Translations under genes and position numbers: made by a program
NCBI GenBank assembly: GCA_013306675.1
Contig: JABLUY010000309.1
Span: forward strand, 1-36,583
DNA: 36,583 nucleotides
Origin: Thraustochytrium sp. TN22
Lineage: Eukaryota; Sar; Bigyra; Thraustochytrida; Thraustochytriidae
Reading direction: 5' to 3'
Notes under the pieces: model-generated
The model's input: only the letters and a program-made list of their open reading frames with translations
Database searches by the model: none
Told to the model about the DNA's origin: nothing
Shown: positions 9,673 through 19,400 of the stretch, piece by piece
How the letters are laid out: every line of letters starts with the position of its first letter
Numbering within the stretch: the first letter of the stretch is position 1

Positions 9673-9914
9673 AAGGGGAGCTCGCGATTCAGGGATTTGG
9701 CGAGCAAGCGTTGGACGCCTTACTACTGTTAGCGCGTGAACGGGAGAGAGGCGGGTTCACTTGCTGTGAGTGCATGAGGCCTTTGCGTGTCAAGAAGCGA
9801 GAAGAGCTGGCGAATGTGAGCCCAATCAGCGAACCAAGTCAGCGAACCAAGTCAGTGAGCCAAAAACTTAGTCTGGCGAGAGAAAAAGGGCGGCAATGCG
9901 CTCTGCCTGCGAGT

Positions 9915-9952
9915 GCCAGCTTGCCAAGGCTCGGTGCGCCACTGGGGCACAA
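9915..9952 (+). repeat. Copy A of a diverged direct repeat
   Basis: GCCAGCTTGCCAAGGCTC followed by GGTGCGCC, one mismatch and CTGGGGCACA. It recurs at 10230-10275 with a 9-nt insertion (TTAGGCCTC) at the same place. The two copies are 315 nt apart, so they lie in the same reading frame. Read in that frame both give the peptide QLAKA...RCA(T/S)GAQ. Confidence 0.8.
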
Positions 9953-10186
9953 CCAACTTGATGCTTGAAAAGAAAAGCGCAACGCCACGTTGCCATGCTG
10001 TCCCTTTTGCTATTCTTGCATGGTACACCAGTCCGGCCAGAAAAAAGGCACGCGATGAATGCGCTGCGGATCAGCTCAGAGAGCGTCGGCAGCTGCAATG
10101 GAGGCGGACGGCCGCCGACGAGTTGGTGAGCGCGTCGGTACCGAGCGCGCCAAGAGCCCCGGCGCTCGAAGTGGAGTCAGCCATGA

Positions 10187-10678
10187 TGGTCGAGAGAAGC
10201 CAAGTCAGCACTTCGCAATGCATCCGAGGGCCAGCTTGCCAAGGCTCTTAGGCCTCGGTGCGCCTCTGGGGCACAGCTACACCGCGCATGCTGCAAGCCC
10301 GCAGGCTCTGCAATGCCTGCGCATCAGCACGCGCATGAAGGGCACGTGCTGCGAGGCAAGGCGGGCTTCCTCTTTGCAGATGGAAGCACCAGTGACCACT
10401 GGGCCCACAACTCGTAAGTTTCGGTTCCGTTGGGTCACCAACCTCCGGACGATGACTCGGACTCGGACTCGGATGTGGGCCCGCCGACAGCGTTGAAGAC
10501 GGCCCCCAGGAGGGCGCAGCCTGCCTTGCCTTTGCTCTACGAGGAGATGTTAGCTCCGAGCGGCCCCGGGCCAGAAGTCCTCCAGAGAGATACAACGTTT
10601 CTCCGCGAGCGGCTGCGAGACAGAAGCTTGCTCGAGGTCACCCCGCCCGAAGCCTTCTACCGCTTGTACGCTTGCTAG
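10187..10678 (+). pseudogene. Possible decayed protein-coding segment, family unknown
   Basis: One plus-strand frame stays open from 10187 to 10678, interrupted by a single TAA at 10415-10417. Before the stop it contains GKAGFLFADGSTSDHW; after it an acidic DDDSDSDSD run and then PPEAFYRLYAC. The composition is protein-like and unlike the Arg/Pro-rich translations seen in spacers. There is no good ATG near the beginning (an ATG at 10313 is internal). The TAA sits in a GTAAGT donor-like string, so an intron is an alternative to decay. A further open stretch in another frame (10740-10871) may be its frameshifted continuation. I do not recognise the family. Confidence 0.3.
10230..10275 (+). repeat. 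Copy B of the diverged direct repeat
   Basis: The second copy of the 9915 element. The difference is an in-frame 3-codon insertion plus two substitutions, which would be expected of duplicated coding sequence rather than of neutral spacer. Confidence 0.8.
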
Positions 10679-11498
10679 CTAGAAACCGCCTGGTTCGGGG
10701 AGTACCGCGCTCGCGCGCCCGCCGCGGCCGGGCCCGGACATGGGCCAGCTAGTCGTTGAGCCCTGGCAAGCCTACATGCATACGTTCATCAAGGCCGGCC
10801 GAAGCCCGGTCGGCGATGAAACGTGCGATTGGCTCGAAGGACTCGACGCACCGAGCCGCTGTCGCGAGTAGTGAGTACGTCGCCACGGCAGGCAGCAACC
10901 TGAGGAGCACGGTGAACGGTCCTCTCACGTCCGTTTCCTCAAATGAGTTACGAAATCCTGTCTCTGCCCCCATTCTCCCTCAGTGTCGTCCTCCCTCGTG
11001 CGCCGCGGCGCCCCCCTGGCGCGCCTCAAGAACCCCCTCCAAGGGGCGCCTGCGCAAGGCGGTCAGGCGCAGCGCGGCGTCCTCCGGGGCGCGCCCGCAG
11101 CGCCAGGGGAGTGAACCTCCGGCGCCCACTGCGGCGAGCGTGAGGGGCGGCGCACTGGCGCTGCGGGCGCAGAAAGACGTTGAGTAGAAGGCGCACAAGC
11201 AGAAGCACGCCGCGGCGACAGCGCGCCCGCGTCCAGAGGGGCGCGGTCAACGGCCAGGTCGCGCGCAGCAGAGGCGCCATGACGGGCAATAGAGAGAGGG
11301 AGTGGAGCGGCGTCGCGGCGTCGCTGCAGAACGGCAAGGGCGAGCCTGCGTGCGTGCGTGCCTGCGTGCGTGCGCGAGTGGGGCGAGGCGAGGCGAGGCG
11401 AGGCCGCCTGCGCTGCGCGAGCGAGCATTGCGAGTGAGCGCGCGAGCGAGCGGAGCTCGGAGCTGAGAATTGCGCGCACTTACGCCAAAAAAATCAAG

Positions 11499-12569
11499 AT
11501 GCAGAAGCTGCAGCTGCTCGTGGCCGTGGCCGCGCTGGCCCTGGCGCCTAGCGCTGTTCTGGGCGCCTGCCCGAACTCGTGCAGCGGTCATGGTCGCTGC
11601 GGCACGGATGACGTGTGCGCGTGCTACCCGAACTGGATGAGCGGTGACTGCAGCGAGCGGCGCTGCCCGTACACCAAGGCGTGGGCGGACGTGCCGGACA
11701 CCACGGTCACGGGCCGCGCCGCACACCACTACGCGGAGTGCGCCAACCGCGGCACCTGCGATCGCTCGCTGGGCGAGTGCGTCTGCGACGACGGCTTCGA
11801 GGGCGAGGGCTGCGAGCGCATGTCGTGCCCCGGCGGCTCAACCTGCAACGGCCACGGCACGTGCGAACTCATGTCGGACGTACAGACCCTCGACATTGAC
11901 GGCTCCACGCTCAACACCTACTCCGGCTGGGATGCCGCCAAGGTGCAGGTGTGCAGGTGCGACCCGGGCTACTCCGGCTATGATTGCATGGAGCGCAAGT
12001 GCAAGCTCGGCAACGACCCGCTCACGCTCTACTCCTCCGTCGGCGTCCAGGAGGTCGACGAGGTGCAGACCGTGACGCTCACGGTCGGCACTGGCTTCAA
12101 GGCCGGCTCGCAGTTCCTGCTCGGCTTCACCGACTGGCGCGGCGAGGAGTGGCTCTCGCGCCCCATCTCGGTCGAGACGACCACGCTCTACCCGATCGCC
12201 ATCAAGGAGGCCCTGCTCTCCATGCCCCAGCGTGCCATCGACGACGTCGCAATTAGCGTCACCACCGACACCTCCGCCTCCAAGGTCTTCACCGTCACCT
12301 TCACCAGCGACGAGACCCCCGGCAACCAGCCCATGCTCACCCTCTACACGGATGGCTGCACGTCAAACGGCTGCCAGCCGTACTACGCGGGTGTCCTCAA
12401 CAGCGACGACGCCGCCCCCACCGTCAAGACCGTGGCGCAGACCACCCAGGGCACCGGTGAGCGTTCCGTTTGCTCCAACCGCGGCATTTGCGACGCCGAG
12501 CTCGGCGTCTGCGAGTGCTTTAGCGGCTTTTACGGCCAGGCCTGCGAGAAGCAGACCCTCGTGCTCTAA
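11499..12569 (+). CDS. Secreted EGF-repeat protein of SIG1/Ocm (mastigoneme-like) type
   Basis: A 356-residue protein with a clear signal peptide (basic start, hydrophobic 6-20, cleavage likely near A23). Three EGF-like units follow with the CxxxCSGHGxC / CxCxxGxxGxxC pattern (about 24-57, 57-111, 111-166). Next is a ~120-residue beta-rich insert opening with GNDPLT and containing EVQTVTLTV, then a last EGF unit up to the C-terminus. A GDDP-type domain alternating with EGF repeats is a pattern I associate with stramenopile SIG1/Ocm mastigoneme-related proteins. These are tubular hairs of the anterior flagellum in heterokonts. The protein has no membrane anchor and is shorter than the known ones. 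A Tyr-Ala-Lys-Lys-rich stretch upstream of the ATG also stays open, but the ATG is directly followed by the signal peptide, which fixes the start. Confidence 0.75.
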   Translation: MQKLQLLVAVAALALAPSAVLGACPNSCSGHGRCGTDDVCACYPNWMSGDCSERRCPYTKAWADVPDTTVTGRAAHHYAECANRGTCDRSLGECVCDDGFEGEGCERMSCPGGSTCNGHGTCELMSDVQTLDIDGSTLNTYSGWDAAKVQVCRCDPGYSGYDCMERKCKLGNDPLTLYSSVGVQEVDEVQTVTLTVGTGFKAGSQFLLGFTDWRGEEWLSRPISVETTTLYPIAIKEALLSMPQRAIDDVAISVTTDTSASKVFTVTFTSDETPGNQPMLTLYTDGCTSNGCQPYYAGVLNSDDAAPTVKTVAQTTQGTGERSVCSNRGICDAELGVCECFSGFYGQACEKQTLVL

Positions 12570-12590
12570 TTGGCTCGCGCTTTTTGCCCA

Positions 12591-12640
12591 AACAGACAGA
12601 AAGACAGACAGACAGACAAAATGACAGACTGAAAGACAGC
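12591..12640. repeat. (GACA)n-like tetranucleotide repeat
   Basis: About 50 bp of AGACAGAC/AGACAGAA units with interruptions, starting 22 bp after the stop codon of the EGF protein. It is a microsatellite in the 3' UTR. Confidence 0.85.
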
Positions 12641-13405
12641 CCTTACCTTTCCTACCAGCCGGTCGAAAGGACAGCTTGTACGAGTCGTGCCACAAGACAG
12701 GCAAGGACTTGCTACGATCTAGCCGCTCCGCTCAGGCAGGCTTTCTGCTTTGGGTCATTCGGTCAAAGGGATCGCTTGAATTTCTCGCTCTTTCTTGCTT
12801 GATGCAAGCAACCATGTCTCGGCTCGCTGCTCATTTGGAAAGGACGCGCAGTTAAGCTCTCTCTGGTCAGACAGAGAGCAGATCGAGACTTTTGCCCCGG
12901 GTTCCCCTGGTGCCTCGCACTAGCAAGGCTCGTTCTTCGCTGCGTCCACGTACGCGCGCCAGTTTCTCGACGCGAGCGAGATGCACTTCATTCGCCAGCA
13001 AATTACTTTCTCATTCGATTTTCAGCGCCATGTCCGCGTGCAGCGGCCCAAGGCCTCCCGACAGATGTTCAGCTGCCACACCTTGCCCTCCAAGGCGTTG
13101 CCACGTCTCGTCTCTTCGTAGCCCGCCTCGCCGATCGCGCGGAATTGCTTTGATCGATCGATCATTGCGTAATACGGGCTTCGAGCACAGTTTGTTTCCG
13201 TCTTGCACATGCTTTGCCTGGCTCACTTTGTCACAACAGCCCTGGTTTCTTTTGACAACTTTTCTCGAGGGCACCCAGCTCCTTTTTTTTGTCTCGCGCT
13301 GCCCTCGCGCCGCCAGCGTTCGCACTCCCTCGCATGTCATTGCGCTGGCTTTGCATACACTATTGCACCCCTTGGTTCTTCCAGCAATTTGCTCCCGTCT
13401 CTTGG

Positions 13406-13445
13406 CCGGACCCTCGCTTGCTCCTCCGGACCCTCGCTTGCTCCT
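13406..13445. repeat. Perfect tandem duplication of a 20-mer
   Basis: The unit CCGGACCCTCGCTTGCTCCT occurs twice head to tail without a mismatch (13406-13425, 13426-13445), which suggests a recent slippage duplication in the spacer. Confidence 0.9.
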
Positions 13446-13772
13446 CGCTGCTGGCAAGGAGAGCAACTTGTTACCACAGCACTCGCTGGCATTTCCCGTA
13501 GGTTCGTCATCGGCCAGCTCTGCCCAGCGGTTGTCGCTCCGAGCTATAGCTTCGAGCTGGGTGACTTATCTGACTCGGGACTTCACTGCGGGCAAATTGG
13601 CGCAAAGAAAAGAGCCTCTCAGGTTCAGGTGTTGTTCGCCCGGCAGCCTCGAAGTCCGGTTCCGGGACTGGCGCAACGGACCAGCGATGGGAGAAGACTC
13701 TGAGGAGAGCCTTGAGGTGGTGGGCACGGCAGCAATGCAGTGGCGGGCGCGACGACGGGCGCTCGCGCGCGA

Positions 13773-15317
13773 ATGCGTGGCGCTTCGCGCGGCGCCAGCG
13801 CCGCATCCGTCGTGGCGGCGGTGCTGACGGCCTGCGCGGCGACGCAGAGCCGCGCGAGCGTGGTGCTGCACGTGCCAGGCACCGATGGCGTGACTGTCTT
13901 TGAGGAGACGCTGCCGTACAGCGCCTTTGTCGGCGTGCGCTCCACAGAAAGCGTCTCGCCGGAGAGGCTTGGGCAGCCGATGACGGTGGCGGATGCCGCG
14001 CTGGTGGATGACCTGTGCGAGGCCTTCATCGCAGGCGACATCCCCGACCTGAGCGGCCAAATATTTGTCGTGCACACTGACCTTGACTACCAGTGCAGTG
14101 GCCGCATCGGGAATGCGGCCAACTACAAGTTTATGGAGCCGTGGTGCATGTCAAACGCAACGCTGATTGGAATGGGCACGACAAACTGGGCCATGTGGAC
14201 GCATCCAGGTGACTACTTTCGCAGCATCCTTGCCGGGGAGGCGGGTACCGCTGTTGCCAATTGCTTCTGGGTGCACAGCGCAAATGACCTGAGTGAGGAG
14301 GCGAGCGCAGCCCTGGAGCAAGCGCGGCAAGCGCCGGCGCAGCTTCTGGCCGACGTGGTCATGGACTGGGCGCCTTCAGTGGAACTACGGCGCGACGCGG
14401 CGACGACCATACAAATGGTCATCCCGACAATAGGCTTTCTCTTCGCAACCCTGCTGGGGGCGCACGTCCTCGCGCTGCGCTTGCGGCAGCCATGGGCCCG
14501 CTTGCGCTTCGAGCACGTCGCCGTGCTGGTGCTCACCACCATCTCGTGCGCCGTGCTCTTCGTGCTGCGTGTCATGACGCTCACCAGCGACGCCGGGATG
14601 CCCTTTCACCTTTTCCTCTACCAAGACTTCTTCTTGCTTGGGACATGCGTCTCCTTCCTGCTTGTTCTGGTGTACCGGAGCGCGGTGAACAGGCTTTCCG
14701 GCCGGGGCTCGGTTTCGCTCAAGACGCGCGTTGGGTTCGGCGCTCTGGCGCTGGGCCTCTTCGTGGCAGAGCTTCTAGGGGACGTGACGCTACTCGGGTA
14801 TCACTCGGGCCAAGGCGAGCTCACGCTCAGCAGAGCCGCCATCTTTCTCGGCCTCCAAGTCGTGGCAATCGTGCTGCTGTGGCGCGGCACGTTGCAAGCG
14901 GCCAACCTGCTCCGAGACGCCGCGAACGTGCCAATGCCGATGGCGCAGCCGTCCTCCGCCGCGCTTATGCATAAGGTCGAGAGAAGGCTGCGGTTCTGGG
15001 TCCGGCTGTCCGCGCTGGCCGCAGCAGGGTCCACCGCGACGCTCGCCATGGTCATGATGGGCATCCATCTCTCCGGGAGTTACTTTTTGCTTCGGTTGTG
15101 CTTTGACTGCAGCAAGATTCTCAACGCTGTGTCCGAGATTGAGGTGTGCAGGCCGATGGCCTCTCACCATAGTTTCAAGTCGCAGTCTGCCTCCCGAGGG
15201 CGCGTGGTGGCGCCCTCCCAAGCAACCCGCAAGAGCACCGTGAGCAATGAGCACTTTGAAGCCAAGACAGCTAGCACATCAGCCAGCACGATGCAAGAGG
15301 AGCTCATCTCCCGATGA
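13773..15317 (+). CDS. Seven-helix membrane protein with N-terminal ectodomain
   Basis: A 514-residue protein. An Ala-rich hydrophobic N-terminus (residues ~8-28) looks like a signal peptide. It is followed by ~180 residues of probable luminal or extracellular domain with five cysteines and one NAT glycosylation sequon. Hydrophobic segments then appear at about 212-236, 248-270, 278-302, 320-345, 354-372, 409-430 and 435-455: seven in all. The cytosolic tail is ~60 residues, Ser/Thr-rich with basic clusters. This topology is that of a GPCR-like receptor, but I find no diagnostic motif of a named GPCR class and do not assign a ligand. The ATG chosen directly precedes the signal sequence; the frame opens further upstream only through a GTG. 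It is convergent with RPL17, 132 bp away. Confidence 0.7.
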   Translation: MRGASRGASAASVVAAVLTACAATQSRASVVLHVPGTDGVTVFEETLPYSAFVGVRSTESVSPERLGQPMTVADAALVDDLCEAFIAGDIPDLSGQIFVVHTDLDYQCSGRIGNAANYKFMEPWCMSNATLIGMGTTNWAMWTHPGDYFRSILAGEAGTAVANCFWVHSANDLSEEASAALEQARQAPAQLLADVVMDWAPSVELRRDAATTIQMVIPTIGFLFATLLGAHVLALRLRQPWARLRFEHVAVLVLTTISCAVLFVLRVMTLTSDAGMPFHLFLYQDFFLLGTCVSFLLVLVYRSAVNRLSGRGSVSLKTRVGFGALALGLFVAELLGDVTLLGYHSGQGELTLSRAAIFLGLQVVAIVLLWRGTLQAANLLRDAANVPMPMAQPSSAALMHKVERRLRFWVRLSALAAAGSTATLAMVMMGIHLSGSYFLLRLCFDCSKILNAVSEIEVCRPMASHHSFKSQSASRGRVVAPSQATRKSTVSNEHFEAKTASTSASTMQEELISR

Positions 15318-15449
15318 AGGAACCGCCGTAATCAAGGCGGCGAGCAGCCCAGCACACTCCAGCCAGCAAGCAAGAGAGATGTCGCAGGCAGCCAAAGAGC
15401 AAGGCCAACGGCAGCAAAAGAGCAAGGATAACGGCAATGACTAGTGTGT

Positions 15450-16034
15450 CTACTCCTCGTCACCCCCGCCAATGGGCACCTTGGCGCGGCGGAGCTGAGC
15501 CATGCGCTTGCGGGTCAGCAGGGGCTCCTCCTTGGCCTCCTTCTCGACCGAGTCGGGCTTGACGGCGGCGATAAGCTCAACGTGGCACGGGTTGCGCATG
15601 TAGGGGCCGATGCGGCCGTGCGCGCGGAAAGTCCGCCGGCGCATCTTGATGGCGAGGTTGACCTGCACGTGGCGGATGTACAGGTTGTCAATGTCGAGGC
15701 CCTTGCTCTCGGCGTTGGCGCGGAGGTTGGCGAGCAGGTCGAGCATGAACTTGACCGACTTGACGGGCCAGCCGACCTGGTCACCCGGGGCGTTCACGAG
15801 CTTGGCCTGGGCGTGGCGGCCGCAGCCGGCACGGTGCTGCTTGAACGGGATGGCGCGCTGGCGGTCGAGCACGAGCTCGAGGTAGGTCACGGCCTCGTCC
15901 ACCTTCTTGCCGCGAATAAAGCGACCCACGTTCATCATCTTCTTGAAGTGGGTGCGCAGCTGCGAGGCGCGCGCCTTGCACGAGGTGGAGGGATCATACT
16001 TCTCCTCCGCCGAGTACGTGCTGTTGCGGCCCAT
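15450..16034 (-). CDS. RPL17: 60S ribosomal protein L17 (uL22)
   Basis: A 194-residue protein of the large cytosolic ribosomal subunit. Features of eukaryotic uL22 are the start with SCKARASQLRTHFK, the RFIRGKKVDEA segment, CGRHAQAK, the conserved loop KMRRRTFRAHGRIGPYM, and a basic C-terminal tail ending in GGGDEE. Length fits the family (about 184 in animals). uL22 contacts 25S rRNA and its loop lines the exit tunnel. The gene has no intron here. It is divergent from the SCAMP/cNMP protein with 367 bp between the starts. Confidence 0.95.
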   Translation of the reverse strand: MGRNSTYSAEEKYDPSTSCKARASQLRTHFKKMMNVGRFIRGKKVDEAVTYLELVLDRQRAIPFKQHRAGCGRHAQAKLVNAPGDQVGWPVKSVKFMLDLLANLRANAESKGLDIDNLYIRHVQVNLAIKMRRRTFRAHGRIGPYMRNPCHVELIAAVKPDSVEKEAKEEPLLTRKRMAQLRRAKVPIGGGDEE

Positions 16035-16401
16035 CTTCCCTCGGGGCGACGGCGCTCTTGTCCTGCGTCACGGTCACGTCATCATCACGTCACTGTCAGT
16101 CTCCTGCCTCTTTCCCAGCCTCGTTCTCGCCCTGGCCATCTCTCCCGCCGCCACCAGCAGCGCGCAGCCGCAGCAGCAGCCGCCGCAGCCGCTGCAGCGA
16201 CCCCTGCGCCACCACCCGCGCCGCGCCCTGTGGCGCGCCCCGCGTGCGCATCGCATCCCTCGTCCCGCCTGGCCCGCGCGGCTCGCGCGGCTCGGCGCGA
16301 GGCATCACGGGGCGGGCCGGGTCGCGTGCGGCGGCGAGTCTCTCGCTGCGCGCGCGGCGCGCAGGAGGCGCGGGGGGCCGCGGGCGCGCGGCGAGGGCGC
16401 C
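16035..16401. promoter_or_regulatory. Divergent promoter region of RPL17 and the SCAMP/cNMP protein
   Basis: The 367 bp between two divergent start codons must contain both promoters. A repeat of GTCACG/ATCACGTCACTG appears near 16070-16096 next to the RPL17 end. The rest is GC-rich with CAGCAGC and CGCGC runs. No TATA box is visible. The reading frame of the downstream gene stays open through this stretch, but the encoded sequence is Arg/Pro/Ala-rich and has no domain. Confidence 0.5.
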
Positions 16402-19400
16402 ATGGGCGGGCGGCACTCGCGGTACTCGGGCACCTTCCGGCAGCGGCCGAGCAGGCACGCGTGGAGCCGCATCCAGGATGTGAACTACGTGGAGGAGGAT
16501 GAGGACGACAGCGACAACGAGCGCCACCAGTGGGACATGGACCGACGCGTGATGGACGAGACGTCCGATTGGCCGCGCATGTGCCCCGTGCTGCACCTCA
16601 ACATCCAGAAGGACTTCCCCCTGGAGAAGCAACGAGGGCTGGTGCGCGCCATGTATCGGTTCTGGCAGTTCAGCTTCGTGGCGCTCCTGGTGAACTTCGT
16701 GGCGACCATGGCCACGCTGCTGACGTCCAACGTGACGAACCCGGGAACCATGACGCAGAGCTTCGTGATCGCCATCGTGTACCTCTTCGGCGAGTTCTTC
16801 CTGGTCTTCCGGCCGGCGTACTGGGCGCTCCGGCTCGAGTCCAACATCCTCTTCGTGTGGACCTACATCATGTTCGTGGCGCTCTTCGCGCTCTTCGGCT
16901 TCATGCTCTCGCAGGCGCTGGGCCTGGTCAGCGTGCTGGCGGAGCCGCTGGCTCCCGGCAGCAACCTGCCCGTCAAGATCAACCCCATCTTCCCGGTGAC
17001 GCTCTTCAGCATCTTCGCGGCGCTCTCCCTCTTCAACATCATCTGGATCTTCTACTTCTTCAGCCAGATGTTCAAGTTCCACACCATGAGCGACCAGAAG
17101 AAGCTCGAGCTCTACAAGAAGCAGAAGCGCTCGCCCTGGCTCTCGCGCTGGTTCGGCGGTGGCGACGGCGATCTCTTCGGCGATGACACCGACGCCGACG
17201 GCAAGCCCAAGAATGTGTGGCCGTGCACGCTTCACTACGAGCAGGTCGACCGCGAAATTCTCAGCGACGACGAGGACGACGGCGCCAAGGGCAAGAAGAA
17301 TAACAAGAAGAAGGCCTCGCGCTCGCGCAAGAAGCCACGCGGACACAAGATGGAGCGCAAGCTGCTGACCATCCCGGGCCAGCTCGCACTTTTCCCCACT
17401 GACCGCAAGGTCGTCTTCAAGTCGGATGAGGCCATCTTCAACAACGTCTTCAAAGTCACCGTGATGCTCGTCAACATCAGTGCACTCAAGAAGGAGGGCG
17501 ACCTCATCCTCAACGTCGTGGAGCTGCTCTCGGACGAGGCCTTTGAGGAGGACCTCAACGAGTACCGCACCGTACAGGCGCGCTGCTCCTCCGACGTCAA
17601 GACGCTGCGCAACATCCACGTCGACTTCGACCTCAAGCAGAGCCGCGACGAGTGTTACAAGAAGGTCAGCGCCGTCTGGCGCGCCGTCAAGAAGAAGGAG
17701 CAGGTCTACATGGCAATGGACGAGGAGAACCTGCGCGAGATGCGCCTGCGCTCCAGCCGCCGCGCCCGTGAGCGCGCCTCGCAGCACCTGCTCACGCACG
17801 CGGACTGGAAGCTCATCGTCAGCCTGGTCTCCCGGGCCCACTTCAAGGCCGGCATGGACATGCTCAGCAAGGGCACGCACCTGCAGCACCTCTTCCACAT
17901 CACCGAGGGCACGGTGACCATCTACCTCGACACCGCCTCGTACGGCGCTGTGGGCAGTGGGGCTGCCTCCCGCGTCGGGGGCTCCCAAGTGGAGGATGAT
18001 GACTTCGACCTGCAGGCTGCACTCTTCCCCGAGGCGGATCAGGAAAACCTCCTCGACAGCCTGCGCGACACCGAAAAGGTGAATCGCAAGAAGGCGGCCG
18101 CCGCGCAGTCGGCCGCGGATCTCAGAGAGCCAGCCTCCATCCCGCGCTACTACTCGGTCACCTTCAACAACCGCAAGCTCGGCTTCTCCTACGTCAAGCG
18201 GAAACGTTCGTATAACCTCGGCGACTTTGAGGACCTCAGCGGCAAGCACTACCAGACTGTGACCAACAAGCACCGCTTCAAAGACAACTACGCCGCCGTC
18301 GTGCACCACGTCAAGGACGGTAGCGACGCCGCCAAGGCCGAGGTGCGCGTCGGCGACGAGGTCGTCAAAGTTGGCCTCCTCAATATCGAGGAGGCTGAGT
18401 TCACCCAACAAGGCATCACCACCTTCATCAAGGAGAACCGCTACCCGCTCGACATCACCTTTCGCCGCCCGCCCGAGTTGGATCTGCAAGTCGACGAGGC
18501 CGGCTTTGTGGCGCCCGACCCAAACCTTGTCCCGGCGCAGGTGCGCCAGGCCATGCGCGAGCAGGACCAGATCGAGGAAGACTACGGCATGCTGCCCACC
18601 GTCTTTCTGGCGCCCATCCAGCCGGGCTCCGTCTCCAGTCCGGGCTACTCGGCGCGCAGCGTGCGGGGCGCCAGCGGGGCGCTTGCGCCCATTGGCTCCT
18701 CGGCCGCGTCAATGCGCACTGACGAGAACCGCTCCGTGCGCCGCCCGAGCTACTCGGCCGTCCCATTTGGCACCGCCTACGATACCAGCGACGAGGAGGA
18801 AGAGGAGGAGGACCTTGATGACCACGGCGACGACACGGGCGACCTCATCTCCTTTGACGAGGACCCCTACATCCGCCCCAAGCAGCCCGACTTGGCCGAC
18901 GGCTTGCCGCAGGATGACCAGACTTACTCTTCTCGTCAGGGCGGCGGCCGCAACGCGGGCCGCGGCGGCGGCGGCGGCGGCGGCGGCATCGGCAACGCCA
19001 ACGCCAACAATGGCAACGATGGCAGCAACGGCGCGAACCCGGCGGCCGGCCCTCGTGGCGGCCTCTTTGAGATGTCGCGGCTGGACCTGGCCGAGGCGTA
19101 CGCGGCCAAGCAGGACGACTTCAATGCCGGCGAGGTGACGGAGTTCCAGGCCTCGGCGCCCCTCCTTGATGCGGAACCGCGGCGGCTCTCGGACCTGAAC
19201 GCCTACACCGAGGCGCAGCTGCGTCGCGCCGGCCGGCTGCCGCCGCCGCCGCCCGAGGAGGATGAGGACATGGTGGGCGTCTCGCACCCGCAGAGTGGAC
19301 TGCTGGCGCGCGGCCGCGCCTTTCTCTTCGGGCACCCGGTCACCTACGACAAGCTGGAGGAGAACCGGCTGCGCGAGCAGCTGGCCGGCGATGACGGCGC

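Larger units (their letters stand above)
9673..11498. other. Gene-poor stretch with decayed coding pieces
   Basis: About 1.8 kb lie before the EGF-protein gene. Short repeats of AGCGAACCAAGTC occur near 9828-9850. A 38-bp segment at 9915 recurs, diverged, at 10230. Several open stretches read like protein rather than noise, notably 10187-10678 and 10740-10871 on the plus strand and 10749-10973 on the minus strand. None is a complete recognisable gene. The right part (10980-11498) is GC-rich 5' flank of the EGF-protein gene, with GCGTGCGT and GGCGA repeats at 11346-11402. Confidence 0.5.
12570..13772. other. Intergenic region between EGF protein and seven-helix protein
   Basis: About 1.2 kb. 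It begins with a (GACA)n-like tract in the 3' flank and has a perfect tandem 20-mer at 13406-13445. A long plus-strand open frame (from 12892) lacks an ATG start, is Ser/Arg/Leu-rich and shows no domain, so I treat it as chance. The sequence is less GC-biased than the genes. The second half should contain the promoter and 5' UTR of the seven-helix protein gene. Confidence 0.5.

Noticed and set aside
12892-13827. Long plus-strand open frame in the spacer before the seven-helix protein gene
   Set aside because: It has no ATG start, is Ser/Arg/Leu-rich, shows no domain and overlaps the start of the better-supported gene in another frame.
16096-18489. Very long minus-strand open frame opposite the SCAMP/cNMP gene
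   Set aside because: It is an antisense shadow caused by GC-rich third positions; the translation is Val/Leu/Glu/Arg-biased with no domain, while the plus strand has clear domains.
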